Assembly (NCBI GenBank): GCA_020445415.1
Contig: JAGRGP010000038.1
Location: 1 to 32,543, forward strand
Direction: 5' to 3'
DNA length: 32,543 bases
DNA from: Gammaproteobacteria bacterium
GTDB taxonomy: Bacteria; Pseudomonadota; Gammaproteobacteria; Chromatiales; Chromatiaceae
Shown: positions 23,757 through 31,230 of the stretch, piece after piece
How positions within the stretch are numbered: position 1 is the stretch's first letter
How the letters are laid out: every line of letters begins with the position of its first letter
Made by a program: the position numbers and the translations under genes
Notes under the pieces: generated by a model
Seen by the model: only the letters and a program-made list of their open reading frames with translations
Told to the model about the DNA's origin: nothing
Databases searched by the model: none

Positions 23757-26363
23757 TCAAGCCGTGGGTGATTCCGCTGCAACCAATCGCTGCCGCTTTC
23801 GCTGCATGATATAGATAAGCCCGAGCAGGAGGAATGCGGGAATATACATCAGTTCCTTCCAAGGTTGGCTGGTGGGCGCACGTACCTTCAGTACCACCTG
23901 GTCCCAATCCAGACCAGCCTTCTGAGCCGGAGAATTGTAGTCGACGTTATCGATCACGATCTGTCCATCCTTGACCACAGTCGTAATCCCCGCGGCCTGC
24001 AGACGTTCATCTCCGGATGCTCCCGCCAGCACCGGAAGCAGAGCGGTGAACTCCCTGGGCGCGCCAACCTCATTAACCCCCGATATTCGCAGGCGAAGCT
24101 CATCACCAGGAGTCATATTACCAATAACTTCCGCGATCTGATTTGCGTCCAAGTCTTCATAGGGCGCCACAATCCGGTCCATCCAAAAACCGGGCCGGAA
24201 TAGTGTAAACGCAATTAACAGCAACAGCAGCGACTCGTAACGGTAGCTCTTTGAAATAAAGAAGCCCTGGGTAGCGGCCGCGAATATCAGCATGGCGACG
24301 GTCGCGACGATAAAGATAAATATGCCGTGCACCCAGTCGACATCGATAAGCAAAAGGTCAGTATTAAAGATGAACAGAAACGGCAACGCCGCGGTTCTGA
24401 GACTGTAGAAAAAGGCTTGAAAGCCCGTCCGAATCGGATCGCCGCCCGAGATTGCGGCAGCAGCGAACGACGCCAATCCAACCGGCGGTGTGACATCCGC
24501 CATGATTCCAAAATAGAACACAAACATGTGCACCGCAATCAATGGAACGATCAAGCCATTGTCCGTACCCAATTGCACGATAACTGGCGCCAGTAACGAA
24601 GACACCACGATATAGTTCGCGGTGGTTGGTAATCCCATACCCAGTACTAGGCTCAAGAAGGCCGTGAGAATTAGGATCAACATGATGTTGCCGAAAGAGA
24701 GTGCCTCCACCAGATCGGCCAGGACCGCCCCGACACCAGTTTGGGAAACGGCACCAACGATGACACCGGCGGTAGCGGTGGCGATACCAATACCAATCAT
24801 ATTGCGGGCGCCGTCGATCAAACCCGTCCGAAAGTCAGCGAACCCCATACCCAGAGCGGCGCCAACCCCACCCGAACCGCGAAACATTGCCATCAGCGGC
24901 CGCTGGGTCAGCAGGATAAATATCATCAGCATCGCCGCCCAGAATGCGGACAGACCGGGAGAGAGCCTCTCCACCATGAGACACCACACTAGCACGACGA
25001 CCGGCAAGAGATAGTGCAATCCTGATTTTACCGTCGGTCCGGGCTCCGGCAAGCTGGTAACCGGAGAATTCGGATCATCCAGTTCGAGTTCCGGATAGCG
25101 TGAACCGAAAAAGGCCAAGGCAACATAGACCACGGCCAGTAGCCCGGCGATTATCCAGCTTGCCTGGCTACCAAATGCAGGCTTTAACCAACCAACGCCG
25201 TAGTAGACACCCATGGCGAGACCGGCAATGAGCAGAAAACCAAACAGAAAGCCCAGAATTCGACGTACCCAGGGTTTGGGTGCAACGGCCCGGGGAAGAC
25301 CCTTCATGTTTGCCTTCATCGCCTCCAAGTGAACGATATAGACAAGGGCAATATAGGAGATCAAGGCAGGTAGAAAAGCATGCTTGATCACGTCGAAATA
25401 AGAGATACCAACGTACTCCACCATCAAAAAGGCTGCCGCCCCCATCACTGGCGGCATGATTTGGCCGTTAACGCTAGAAGCTACTTCCACGGCACCTGCT
25501 TTTTCAGAGGTGAAGCCAACTCGCTTCATCAATGGTACGGTGAAAGTGCCGGTAGTAACCACGTTTGCAATACTCGAGCCCGAGATCAACCCAGTCATTG
25601 CCGAAGACACAACCGCCGCTTTGGCGGGACCGCCGCGCAAGTGACCCATGAGGGAAAACGCAACCTTGATGAAATAGTTGCCCGCACCGGCTTTGTCCAG
25701 CAAGGCACCGAACAACACAAACAAGAAAACAAAGCTGGTAGACACACCCAGGGCAATACCAAACACTCCCTCGGTCGAGATCCACTGATGATTGGCGATA
25801 GAGGCAAGGGTCTCTCCCTTGTGGGCGATCATCGCCGGCATATAGGGCCCGGCGAAGGTATATACCAGAAACACCAACGCAACGATCATGAGTGGTGGCC
25901 CCAATGCCCGTCGGGTAGCCTCCAAAAGTAACACCATACCCACACAGGCCACTACTATATCCATGGCAATCGGTGCGGCCGGCCGCGCCGACAGTTGCTC
26001 GTAGAAAAGGAACAGATAAGCGGAACAAAATGCCGCGACAATCGCCATCACCCAGTCGTGAATGGGAATGTGATCGTGCGGCGAATTCTTACGGGGCGGA
26101 TAGGCGAGAAAAGCCAGGAATATCGCAAAAGCCAGATGGATTGAACGCGCCTCGGTATCGTTGAAGACACCAAAGCCGATAATGAACGGGAGTGGCGAGG
26201 CAATCCAGAGCTGAAACAGCGACCATACGGCGGCCGTGGTCAAGATGATTTTTCCAGCCACACCTGGTGGAGTACGCGCGCCGGTATCAGCTTGCGCCAC
26301 CAAATCCTGGAGTTCGTCGCTTTGGTCACTCACCGCCTGACCGGTTATGTTTTCGTTGGTCAT
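23757..26363 (-). CDS. TRAP transporter fused permease (4TM/12TM, TAXI type)
   Basis: Complete inner-membrane permease of 868 residues, DctQ-like plus DctM-like in one chain. The N-terminal part has a 40-residue polar leader and several helices (VWSLFQLWIASPLPFIIGFGV; DIVVACVGMVLLLEATRRALG). The core motifs are GHLRGGPAKAAVVSSAMTG, GSSIANVVTTGTFTVPLMKR, NGQIMPPVMGAAAFLMVEYVG and GMGLPTTANYIVVSSLLAP. The region about 730-845 has a PDZ-like look (VIDNVDYNSPAQKAGLDWDQVVLKV), then a last helix and KRKRQR. Na+ or proton gradients drive this family. It pairs with the two TAXI binding proteins upstream. It is closely related to the truncated permease at 1-1910. Confidence 0.96.
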   Translation of the reverse strand: MTNENITGQAVSDQSDELQDLVAQADTGARTPPGVAGKIILTTAAVWSLFQLWIASPLPFIIGFGVFNDTEARSIHLAFAIFLAFLAYPPRKNSPHDHIPIHDWVMAIVAAFCSAYLFLFYEQLSARPAAPIAMDIVVACVGMVLLLEATRRALGPPLMIVALVFLVYTFAGPYMPAMIAHKGETLASIANHQWISTEGVFGIALGVSTSFVFLFVLFGALLDKAGAGNYFIKVAFSLMGHLRGGPAKAAVVSSAMTGLISGSSIANVVTTGTFTVPLMKRVGFTSEKAGAVEVASSVNGQIMPPVMGAAAFLMVEYVGISYFDVIKHAFLPALISYIALVYIVHLEAMKANMKGLPRAVAPKPWVRRILGFLFGFLLIAGLAMGVYYGVGWLKPAFGSQASWIIAGLLAVVYVALAFFGSRYPELELDDPNSPVTSLPEPGPTVKSGLHYLLPVVVLVWCLMVERLSPGLSAFWAAMLMIFILLTQRPLMAMFRGSGGVGAALGMGFADFRTGLIDGARNMIGIGIATATAGVIVGAVSQTGVGAVLADLVEALSFGNIMLILILTAFLSLVLGMGLPTTANYIVVSSLLAPVIVQLGTDNGLIVPLIAVHMFVFYFGIMADVTPPVGLASFAAAAISGGDPIRTGFQAFFYSLRTAALPFLFIFNTDLLLIDVDWVHGIFIFIVATVAMLIFAAATQGFFISKSYRYESLLLLLIAFTLFRPGFWMDRIVAPYEDLDANQIAEVIGNMTPGDELRLRISGVNEVGAPREFTALLPVLAGASGDERLQAAGITTVVKDGQIVIDNVDYNSPAQKAGLDWDQVVLKVRAPTSQPWKELMYIPAFLLLGLIYIMQRKRQRLVAAESPTA

Positions 26364-26415
26364 CGATCCCCCTTAGTCACCGCATCAGAAGTGGTTCAAC
26401 AGGCAGAATGAACAA

Positions 26416-27375
26416 TCATTGGCTAATCAATCCTTGCTCCAAAAAATACCGACGTGCACCATCATGCAAGGGTACCGAAAGCCCGTCCGTCACGATCTTT
26501 TCCTTAGTTAACCCCCCAAACGCGGGGTGCATCGCCTTAAATGTCTCAAAGTTGTCGAATACCGCCTTAACGACCGTGTAGACCACATCCGCATCCAGGT
26601 CACTGGACGCAATAACCGTTGCCGTGACACCAAAAGTCTTGACGGGATCGGGATTTCCGGGATAGAGACCACCTGGGATGGTGGTATATATATAGAACGG
26701 GTTTTCATTGACCAAGCGGTCTATTTCCGGCCCACTCACATTGACGATTCTTGCCCCACACAAGGCCGCAGCCTGAGCTACCGAAGCATTGGGGTGGCCC
26801 ACTGTGTACACCATCGCCTGAACCCGGTCATGGCAGAGCGCCAGCGACTGCTGGCCGGCCGGTAATTCATTGGCCAGAGAGAATACGCTTTTGTCCCAAC
26901 CCTTTGCCTCCATGACAACTTCCATGGTCGCTCGCTGACCCGACCCGGGGTTACCGATATTTACCCGCTTGCCCATCAGGTCATCCAAACTGTTTATTCC
27001 GGCATCTTTTCGCGCGACCAGGGTGAACGGCTCGCTGTGCACCGAGAACAGCGCACGTAGCCGCTGGTCCGGACTGGGATCTTGAAATTTGCTCGACCCA
27101 CGAAACGCGTGAAACTGCCAATCGGATTGGGCCACACCCAGTTCGAGTTCACCGCTGCGTACATCATTCAGGTTACTGATAGAGCCCTGAGAGGGATGTG
27201 CCAGGCAAGTCAGTCCATGGGCTTCAGTGGCACTATTCACCAACCGACAGATATCCCGGCCGACCTGATAGTAGACACCTGCCCTGCTGCCCGTGCCGAT
27301 GGATATCTCTACCGCACCGGTAACTGACAGCCAACTCAGAAGAAAAACTCCGACCACCCATCCCTTCGTGTTCAT
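26416..27375 (-). CDS. TAXI family TRAP solute-binding protein (second copy)
   Basis: Periplasmic binding protein of 319 residues with an N-terminal signal peptide (about 1-21, MNTKGWVVGVFLLSWLSVTG). TAXI markers are ISIGTGSRAGVYYQVG, GSISNLNDVRSGELELGVAQSDWQFHAF, GKRVNIGNPGSGQRATMEVVM and HPAFGGLTKEKIVTDGLSVPLHDGARRYF. It is paralogous to the gene at 27459-28424 along its whole length. Known TAXI ligands are carboxylates such as glutamate and hydroxyglutarate; the ligand here is unknown. Confidence 0.95.
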   Translation of the reverse strand: MNTKGWVVGVFLLSWLSVTGAVEISIGTGSRAGVYYQVGRDICRLVNSATEAHGLTCLAHPSQGSISNLNDVRSGELELGVAQSDWQFHAFRGSSKFQDPSPDQRLRALFSVHSEPFTLVARKDAGINSLDDLMGKRVNIGNPGSGQRATMEVVMEAKGWDKSVFSLANELPAGQQSLALCHDRVQAMVYTVGHPNASVAQAAALCGARIVNVSGPEIDRLVNENPFYIYTTIPGGLYPGNPDPVKTFGVTATVIASSDLDADVVYTVVKAVFDNFETFKAMHPAFGGLTKEKIVTDGLSVPLHDGARRYFLEQGLISQ

Positions 27376-27458
27376 AGGACATCCTCCTACCCTGTAGCCT
27401 GTACCCGCTCCAATGAATGGGCCGGCCGGTGGGCTAACCGGCCAGGCCCGGACATTGT

Positions 27459-28424
27459 TTACATCCAGCCCTTCTCCTTGTAGTACTTCACGGCGCCGTC
27501 ATGCAGCGGGGCCGACAGTCCATCCTTGAGCATATTTTCTTCCTTCAGATTTTCGAAGGCCGGATGCAGTTTCTTGAAACGGCCAAAGTTATCGAACACT
27601 GCCTTGACCACCTGATAAATGGTGTCCTCATCAGAGGCGGTAGAGGAGACGAACGTTGCAACCACACCAAACGATTCCACATCCGCGTCCGACCCCTTAT
27701 AGGTGCCACCCTTGATGCTCGCCTTGGCGTAGTAGGGCTTAGAGGAAACCAAACCGTCTACTTCCGTTCCGGTAACCGGAACAATGAGGGTATCGCACGA
27801 GGTAGAAGCCTCCTGAATCGAGCCACTGGGGTGACCAACCACAAAAACCATCGCATCGATTTTGTTGTCGCACAGCGCCTGAGCCTGCTCCGCAGACTTA
27901 AGTTCGGAGGCTAATTGAAAATCATCGTTGGTCCAGCCCTTGACAGCCATTACGGCATCCATCGTGGCACGCTGGCCGGAACCAGGATTGCCGATATTGA
28001 CCCGCTTGCCCTTGAGGTCATCGAAGGTCTTAATCCCTGAATCCGCCCGAGCCACCACCGTAAACACTTCGGGATGTACGCCAAACACCGCTCGTAGTTC
28101 GGGCCAGGGGCCCTGCTCCGCAAACGCCCCTTCCCCTTTGTAAGCATTGAACTGCTGATCCGACTGCGCCACGCCCATGTTCTGATCACCGGATTTGATC
28201 GAGTTTAGATTGGCTACCGATCCACCGGTCGAGGGTGCAGTGCACTTAATTCCGGTTTTGGCGCTATCGCGATTGACCAGTCTGCAAATAGACTGCCCAA
28301 CCACATAATAAACCCCCGTTTGGCCCCCGGTACCGATGGTGACAAATTTCTCCTGAGCCACGGCGGAAGCCGCCAGGCCACACAAGGCCAGAGACGCAAT
28401 CATGGCATTGACGCGATGTTTCAT
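27459..28424 (-). CDS. TAXI family TRAP solute-binding protein (first copy)
   Basis: Periplasmic binding protein of 321 residues, signal peptide with likely cleavage after AVA (MKHRVNAMIASLALCGLAASAVA). Core: FVTIGTGGQTGVYYVVGQSICRLVN, GVAQSDQQFNAYKG, GKRVNIGNPGSGQRATMDAVM, LHPAFENLKEENMLKDGLSAPLHDGAVKYY. A good AGGAG precedes ATG 28424. First gene of the TAXI-TAXI-permease-usp operon (gaps 83, 52 and 12 bp). Two nonidentical binding proteins with one permease suggest two ligand ranges or expression levels. Confidence 0.96.
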   Translation of the reverse strand: MKHRVNAMIASLALCGLAASAVAQEKFVTIGTGGQTGVYYVVGQSICRLVNRDSAKTGIKCTAPSTGGSVANLNSIKSGDQNMGVAQSDQQFNAYKGEGAFAEQGPWPELRAVFGVHPEVFTVVARADSGIKTFDDLKGKRVNIGNPGSGQRATMDAVMAVKGWTNDDFQLASELKSAEQAQALCDNKIDAMVFVVGHPSGSIQEASTSCDTLIVPVTGTEVDGLVSSKPYYAKASIKGGTYKGSDADVESFGVVATFVSSTASDEDTIYQVVKAVFDNFGRFKKLHPAFENLKEENMLKDGLSAPLHDGAVKYYKEKGWM

Positions 28425-28818
28425 AAGCGGAAATCTCCTCGTAATTATCTAATTTGGGTGTGGAGAATGGCGATATATCCATGCCATCTGCCACCGTCAT
28501 TACGGCCCGACTGCTGATTTGGCCAGCAAATTTCGTAACCTTCATGCCGATTTGTACTGTTAACCACTCGTTGAATCAAACGTTCTGCTTTCCTAAACCT
28601 CCATCGGCGCGTTACGCCTGGGAGCTGGTTTCTTCGGCCTTACTGTTAACCCTTATCCGAAAGAGGTGCGATGATGCGGAAAACATTTGGGTGACTACTG
28701 AATGATTACTCGATAAAGCCTCCCGGAAGGCGGTGCTCGGTTACTGTCCGTTAATTCAGTTACCATCGTCAGCTTCCGTACCACCAAGAAACCTATCACC
28801 CGGATTAAATCTAGCAAA

Positions 28819-28834
28819 GCTTAATATTTTAAAC
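28819..28834. promoter_or_regulatory. Operator-like dyad, copy 3
   Basis: GCTTAATATTTTAAAC, a 6-4-6 dyad with one arm mismatch, followed by AAG like copy 1. It is about 395 bp upstream of the TAXI start and 196 bp before copy 4; copies 1 and 2 are 188 bp apart. Weakest of the four sites. Confidence 0.45.
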
Positions 28835-29014
28835 AAGATTTTTATTTTACTGTGCATCGCATACGGTTGCTCAGCCGCCAGATCCTCAGGGAGCGGCAGC
28901 GCGGCGATAGCGGCATTCCAAAAACCCACCTAGTAATATCGCAATATACTGATTTACTGTCATTATTCCGGGACCTAGCCATGGGATTAGCGCGGCAAAG
29001 GTCTTGACATGGAA

Positions 29015-29030
29015 GTTTAATATGTCAAAC
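29015..29030. promoter_or_regulatory. Operator-like dyad, copy 4 (regulator promoter)
   Basis: GTTTAATATGTCAAAC, identical to copy 2. It lies within TTGACA-N13-TGTCAA (29005-29028) and only 45 bp before the TTG start of the PuuR-like gene, a position that fits negative autoregulation. Confidence 0.65.
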
Positions 29031-29075
29031 ATGCAATAACTGTCTGATATGTAGTTGGGGTTACAGGAGAGGCTG

Positions 29076-29618
29076 TTGGATACAGGTTACCGACTAAAGG
29101 CCGTACGTAAGCAAAAGGGGCTTTCCCAACGCAAGCTTGCCCGTCTCTCCGACGTTAATAACGGTACAATATCCTTAATCGAACAGGACAAGATTAGCCC
29201 TTCAGTTGCCTTGTTGAAGAAACTGCTGGATGCGATGTCAATCTCCCTCGGTGAGTTCTTCGATGACAAAGGCTCACCGCCGACTCAGCACTTCTTCCGG
29301 GCTGACGAGCTGACAGAGCACATCTCCGGCGATGTAATCTTTCAACAAGTTGGCGGAAGCCATTCTGGCCGTATGCTGCAGATTCTACGCGAACGATACC
29401 TTCCCCGGGGAGATACCGGTGAACACATGCTGGCTCACCAAGGCGAAGAAGGGGGAATCATTCTCAAAGGAAAAATAGAAATCACGGTTGGCGAAGAGAT
29501 TGCCGTATTAAACCCGGGCGATGCTTACTATTTCGACAGCAACGTTCCCCATCGATTTCGCAATCTAGGCGACGATGAGTGTGAGATCGTCAGTGTTTGC
29601 ACACCTCCCACATTCTGA
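29076..29618 (+). CDS. PuuR-like HTH-cupin transcriptional regulator
   Basis: Repressor of the XRE-HTH plus cupin class. An N-terminal HTH (about residues 6-60; RLKAVRKQKGLSQRKLARLSDVNNGTISLIEQDKISPSV) is followed by a C-terminal cupin (about 100-178; HMLAHQGEEGGIILKGKIEITVGEE, GDAYYFDSNVPHRFRNLGDD) and ends CTPPTF, close to the TPTTF end of E. coli PuuR (185 residues). The chosen start is TTG 29076, with AGGAGA 5 nt upstream, giving 180 residues; TTG 29055 is possible but has no Shine-Dalgarno, and a TAG precedes it. PuuR represses putrescine catabolism and is relieved by putrescine. The dyad in its own promoter recurs before gabD and the decarboxylase, which suggests it controls this amine regulon. 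Confidence 0.9.
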   Translation: MDTGYRLKAVRKQKGLSQRKLARLSDVNNGTISLIEQDKISPSVALLKKLLDAMSISLGEFFDDKGSPPTQHFFRADELTEHISGDVIFQQVGGSHSGRMLQILRERYLPRGDTGEHMLAHQGEEGGIILKGKIEITVGEEIAVLNPGDAYYFDSNVPHRFRNLGDDECEIVSVCTPPTF

Positions 29619-29825
29619 CGGTCCAGCCAATACCCACTAGCTGGTAGACCCGGAATACTGCTCAGTCCACAAGCGGATACTCATCCATTCCAGCGCCACC
29701 GCGTCACCACAACCTGACGAAATGAAGTCTTTTATATAAGCGCAATTATTTTTGTTTTTTCGAAAATTTCTATCGCATAAACCGGCCACTGGCCTAAGAT
29801 CGGCCCCTCCGCCGGGAGACCTCAC

Positions 29826-30377
29826 ATGACCGATTATCTTGCCCCGTCTAAACCATCCCAAAGGTTAGCCGAACCAAAGATACCGATCGAGCAGATCAAC
29901 AATAGGCACTCTTCGGTCAAGCCAGACACGCTCGCCCTCAGTACGCTTGCCGGCATGACCTCTTCCCACCAAGGTAGCACCATCGTCTCGATCGGGGCAG
30001 TGGCCAATATTCAGCAAATCAATGCGTCCACCCTAACCTATTTGGCCCGATGCCTTTCGGCTACGCGAGATGGACTGAAATCCCGAGCGGTTAACGGTAC
30101 CCCGGGTCGCGTTGCTTCCGCCCCAGGAGCCGGTATTCACGAAGTATGGCAATCCCATGCTGCCGTTGAATGCTGGGCAGTTGCATTGGGCATGCTGCAC
30201 ACTGATACCACGCGTTTGGTGAATCACCAGCAAATTACAGCCCCTGGTCTTACACCACTAGCCACAGGCAATACGGGGCCATTGGCTGACCCCAGCTCCC
30301 CCACCCGATGGACTGTCGCGAAATTAAAAATTACTTTTAATTCTATATGGAGATTTCAATGCATCTTGAAACCCTGA
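29826..30377 (+). CDS. Doubtful hypothetical frame
   Basis: A 183-codon open frame with a GGGAG Shine-Dalgarno-like sequence 7 nt before ATG. The product (MTDYLAPSKPSQRLAEPK...) has no recognisable domain, membrane segment or repeat, and its last 25 codons run through the AT-rich promoter of the next gene and into it. It may be an unrelated small gene, a decayed gene or chance. The flanking sequence 29619-29825 holds only an AT-rich stretch (29726-29768) that could be a promoter. Confidence 0.2.
   Translation: MTDYLAPSKPSQRLAEPKIPIEQINNRHSSVKPDTLALSTLAGMTSSHQGSTIVSIGAVANIQQINASTLTYLARCLSATRDGLKSRAVNGTPGRVASAPGAGIHEVWQSHAAVECWAVALGMLHTDTTRLVNHQQITAPGLTPLATGNTGPLADPSSPTRWTVAKLKITFNSIWRFQCILKP
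30322..30342. promoter_or_regulatory. AT-rich dyad before enoyl-CoA hydratase gene
   Basis: Perfect 8-5-8 inverted repeat AATTAAAA-attac-TTTTAATT, 16 bp before the start at 30359. It is too close to the start to be a normal activator site; it could be an operator over the ribosome-binding region or a weak hairpin. It does not match the GTTTRA-N4-TYAAAC motif. Confidence 0.35.
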
Positions 30378-31144
30378 TTTACGAAAAATCAAACGGCGTG
30401 GCAGAGATCCGTTTTAATCGGCCTCACCGTCTGAACGCCGTAACCCAAACACTCTACGATGAGTTGCTTAGGATACTGGACGATGTTGAACAGGACAGCG
30501 CCATCCGTGTCGCCGTCCTTACCGGCGAAGGCCGTGCTTTTTGCGTAGGCGCCGACATGAAGGAACACGGTTCCGGAAACCGCACCCCGTTCCAGCGACG
30601 GCAGTATCTGCGCGGTGAACAGGATGTCTGCCGCCGTATTTTTTCCCTGACCAAACCGGTTATCGCGGCGGTCAACGGCTACGCCCTGGGCGCAGGCGCT
30701 GAGCTGGCAATCGTATCGGACTTCCTTCTCATGGCCGACAATGCCCAGATCGGTCTGCCGGAGATCAGCATCGGCACCTTCCTGGGTGGTGGGGTTACAC
30801 ATCTGCTGCCCCAGTTGATTGGATTAGCCAAAGCGCGTGAATTGATTTTTCTGGGAGACCGCTTGGATGGTACCCAAGCACAGGCCATCGGCCTGGCTAC
30901 CCGTGTGTTCCCAGCGACAACGTTCATGGCGGACACTCGTAATTTCGCAATGCGGTTGGCCAGTAAGGCCCCCCTTTCCATGGCAATGGCCAAACGCCAG
31001 TTAAATCACGGCATCCATAGCGGCATGGAGAGCGCTTTAACTGCCGAGCTAGAGGGAATGACGTTTTGTGCTACCACCAAAGACTGGCAAGAAGGGGTTG
31101 ACGCCTTCGCCGAAAAACGCCAACCCGTGTTCAAGGGAGAGTAG
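30359..31144 (+). CDS. Enoyl-CoA hydratase/isomerase family protein
   Basis: Crotonase-fold enzyme acting on acyl-CoA thioesters, 261 residues from ATG 30359. That start has GGAG 6 nt upstream; ATG 30347 is four codons earlier and overlaps this Shine-Dalgarno. Crotonase features are EIRFNRPHRLNAVTQTLYDEL, VLTGEGRAFCVGADMKEHG (oxyanion hole) and KPVIAAVNGYALGAGAELAIVSDFLLMADNAQIGLPEISIGTFLGGG, which carries the Glu region typical of hydratases. The exact reaction (hydratase, isomerase or other) is not fixed. It precedes the acyl-CoA synthetase by 86 bp, which suggests a small acid-degradation unit. Confidence 0.93.
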   Translation: MHLETLIYEKSNGVAEIRFNRPHRLNAVTQTLYDELLRILDDVEQDSAIRVAVLTGEGRAFCVGADMKEHGSGNRTPFQRRQYLRGEQDVCRRIFSLTKPVIAAVNGYALGAGAELAIVSDFLLMADNAQIGLPEISIGTFLGGGVTHLLPQLIGLAKARELIFLGDRLDGTQAQAIGLATRVFPATTFMADTRNFAMRLASKAPLSMAMAKRQLNHGIHSGMESALTAELEGMTFCATTKDWQEGVDAFAEKRQPVFKGE

Positions 31145-31230
31145 GTAGTATCTATAATGCTACCCCCATACCCTGGTAATTATCTTATATAATAGTGTAT
31201 TACATTGAATTTTTAATTTAGGCATTTAAT

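Larger units (their letters stand above)
28425..29075. other. Divergent TAXI operon / PuuR-like regulator control region
   Basis: About 650 bp between divergent genes. It carries the operator-like dyads at 28819-28834 and 29015-29030, an 11-bp direct repeat TACTGTTAACC (28555-28565 and 28641-28651) and an AT-rich element at 28934-28956 that resembles 15844-15866 at 17 of 23 positions. No convincing coding frame is seen. The TAXI promoter is not obvious, and it may lie in the left half. Confidence 0.5.
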
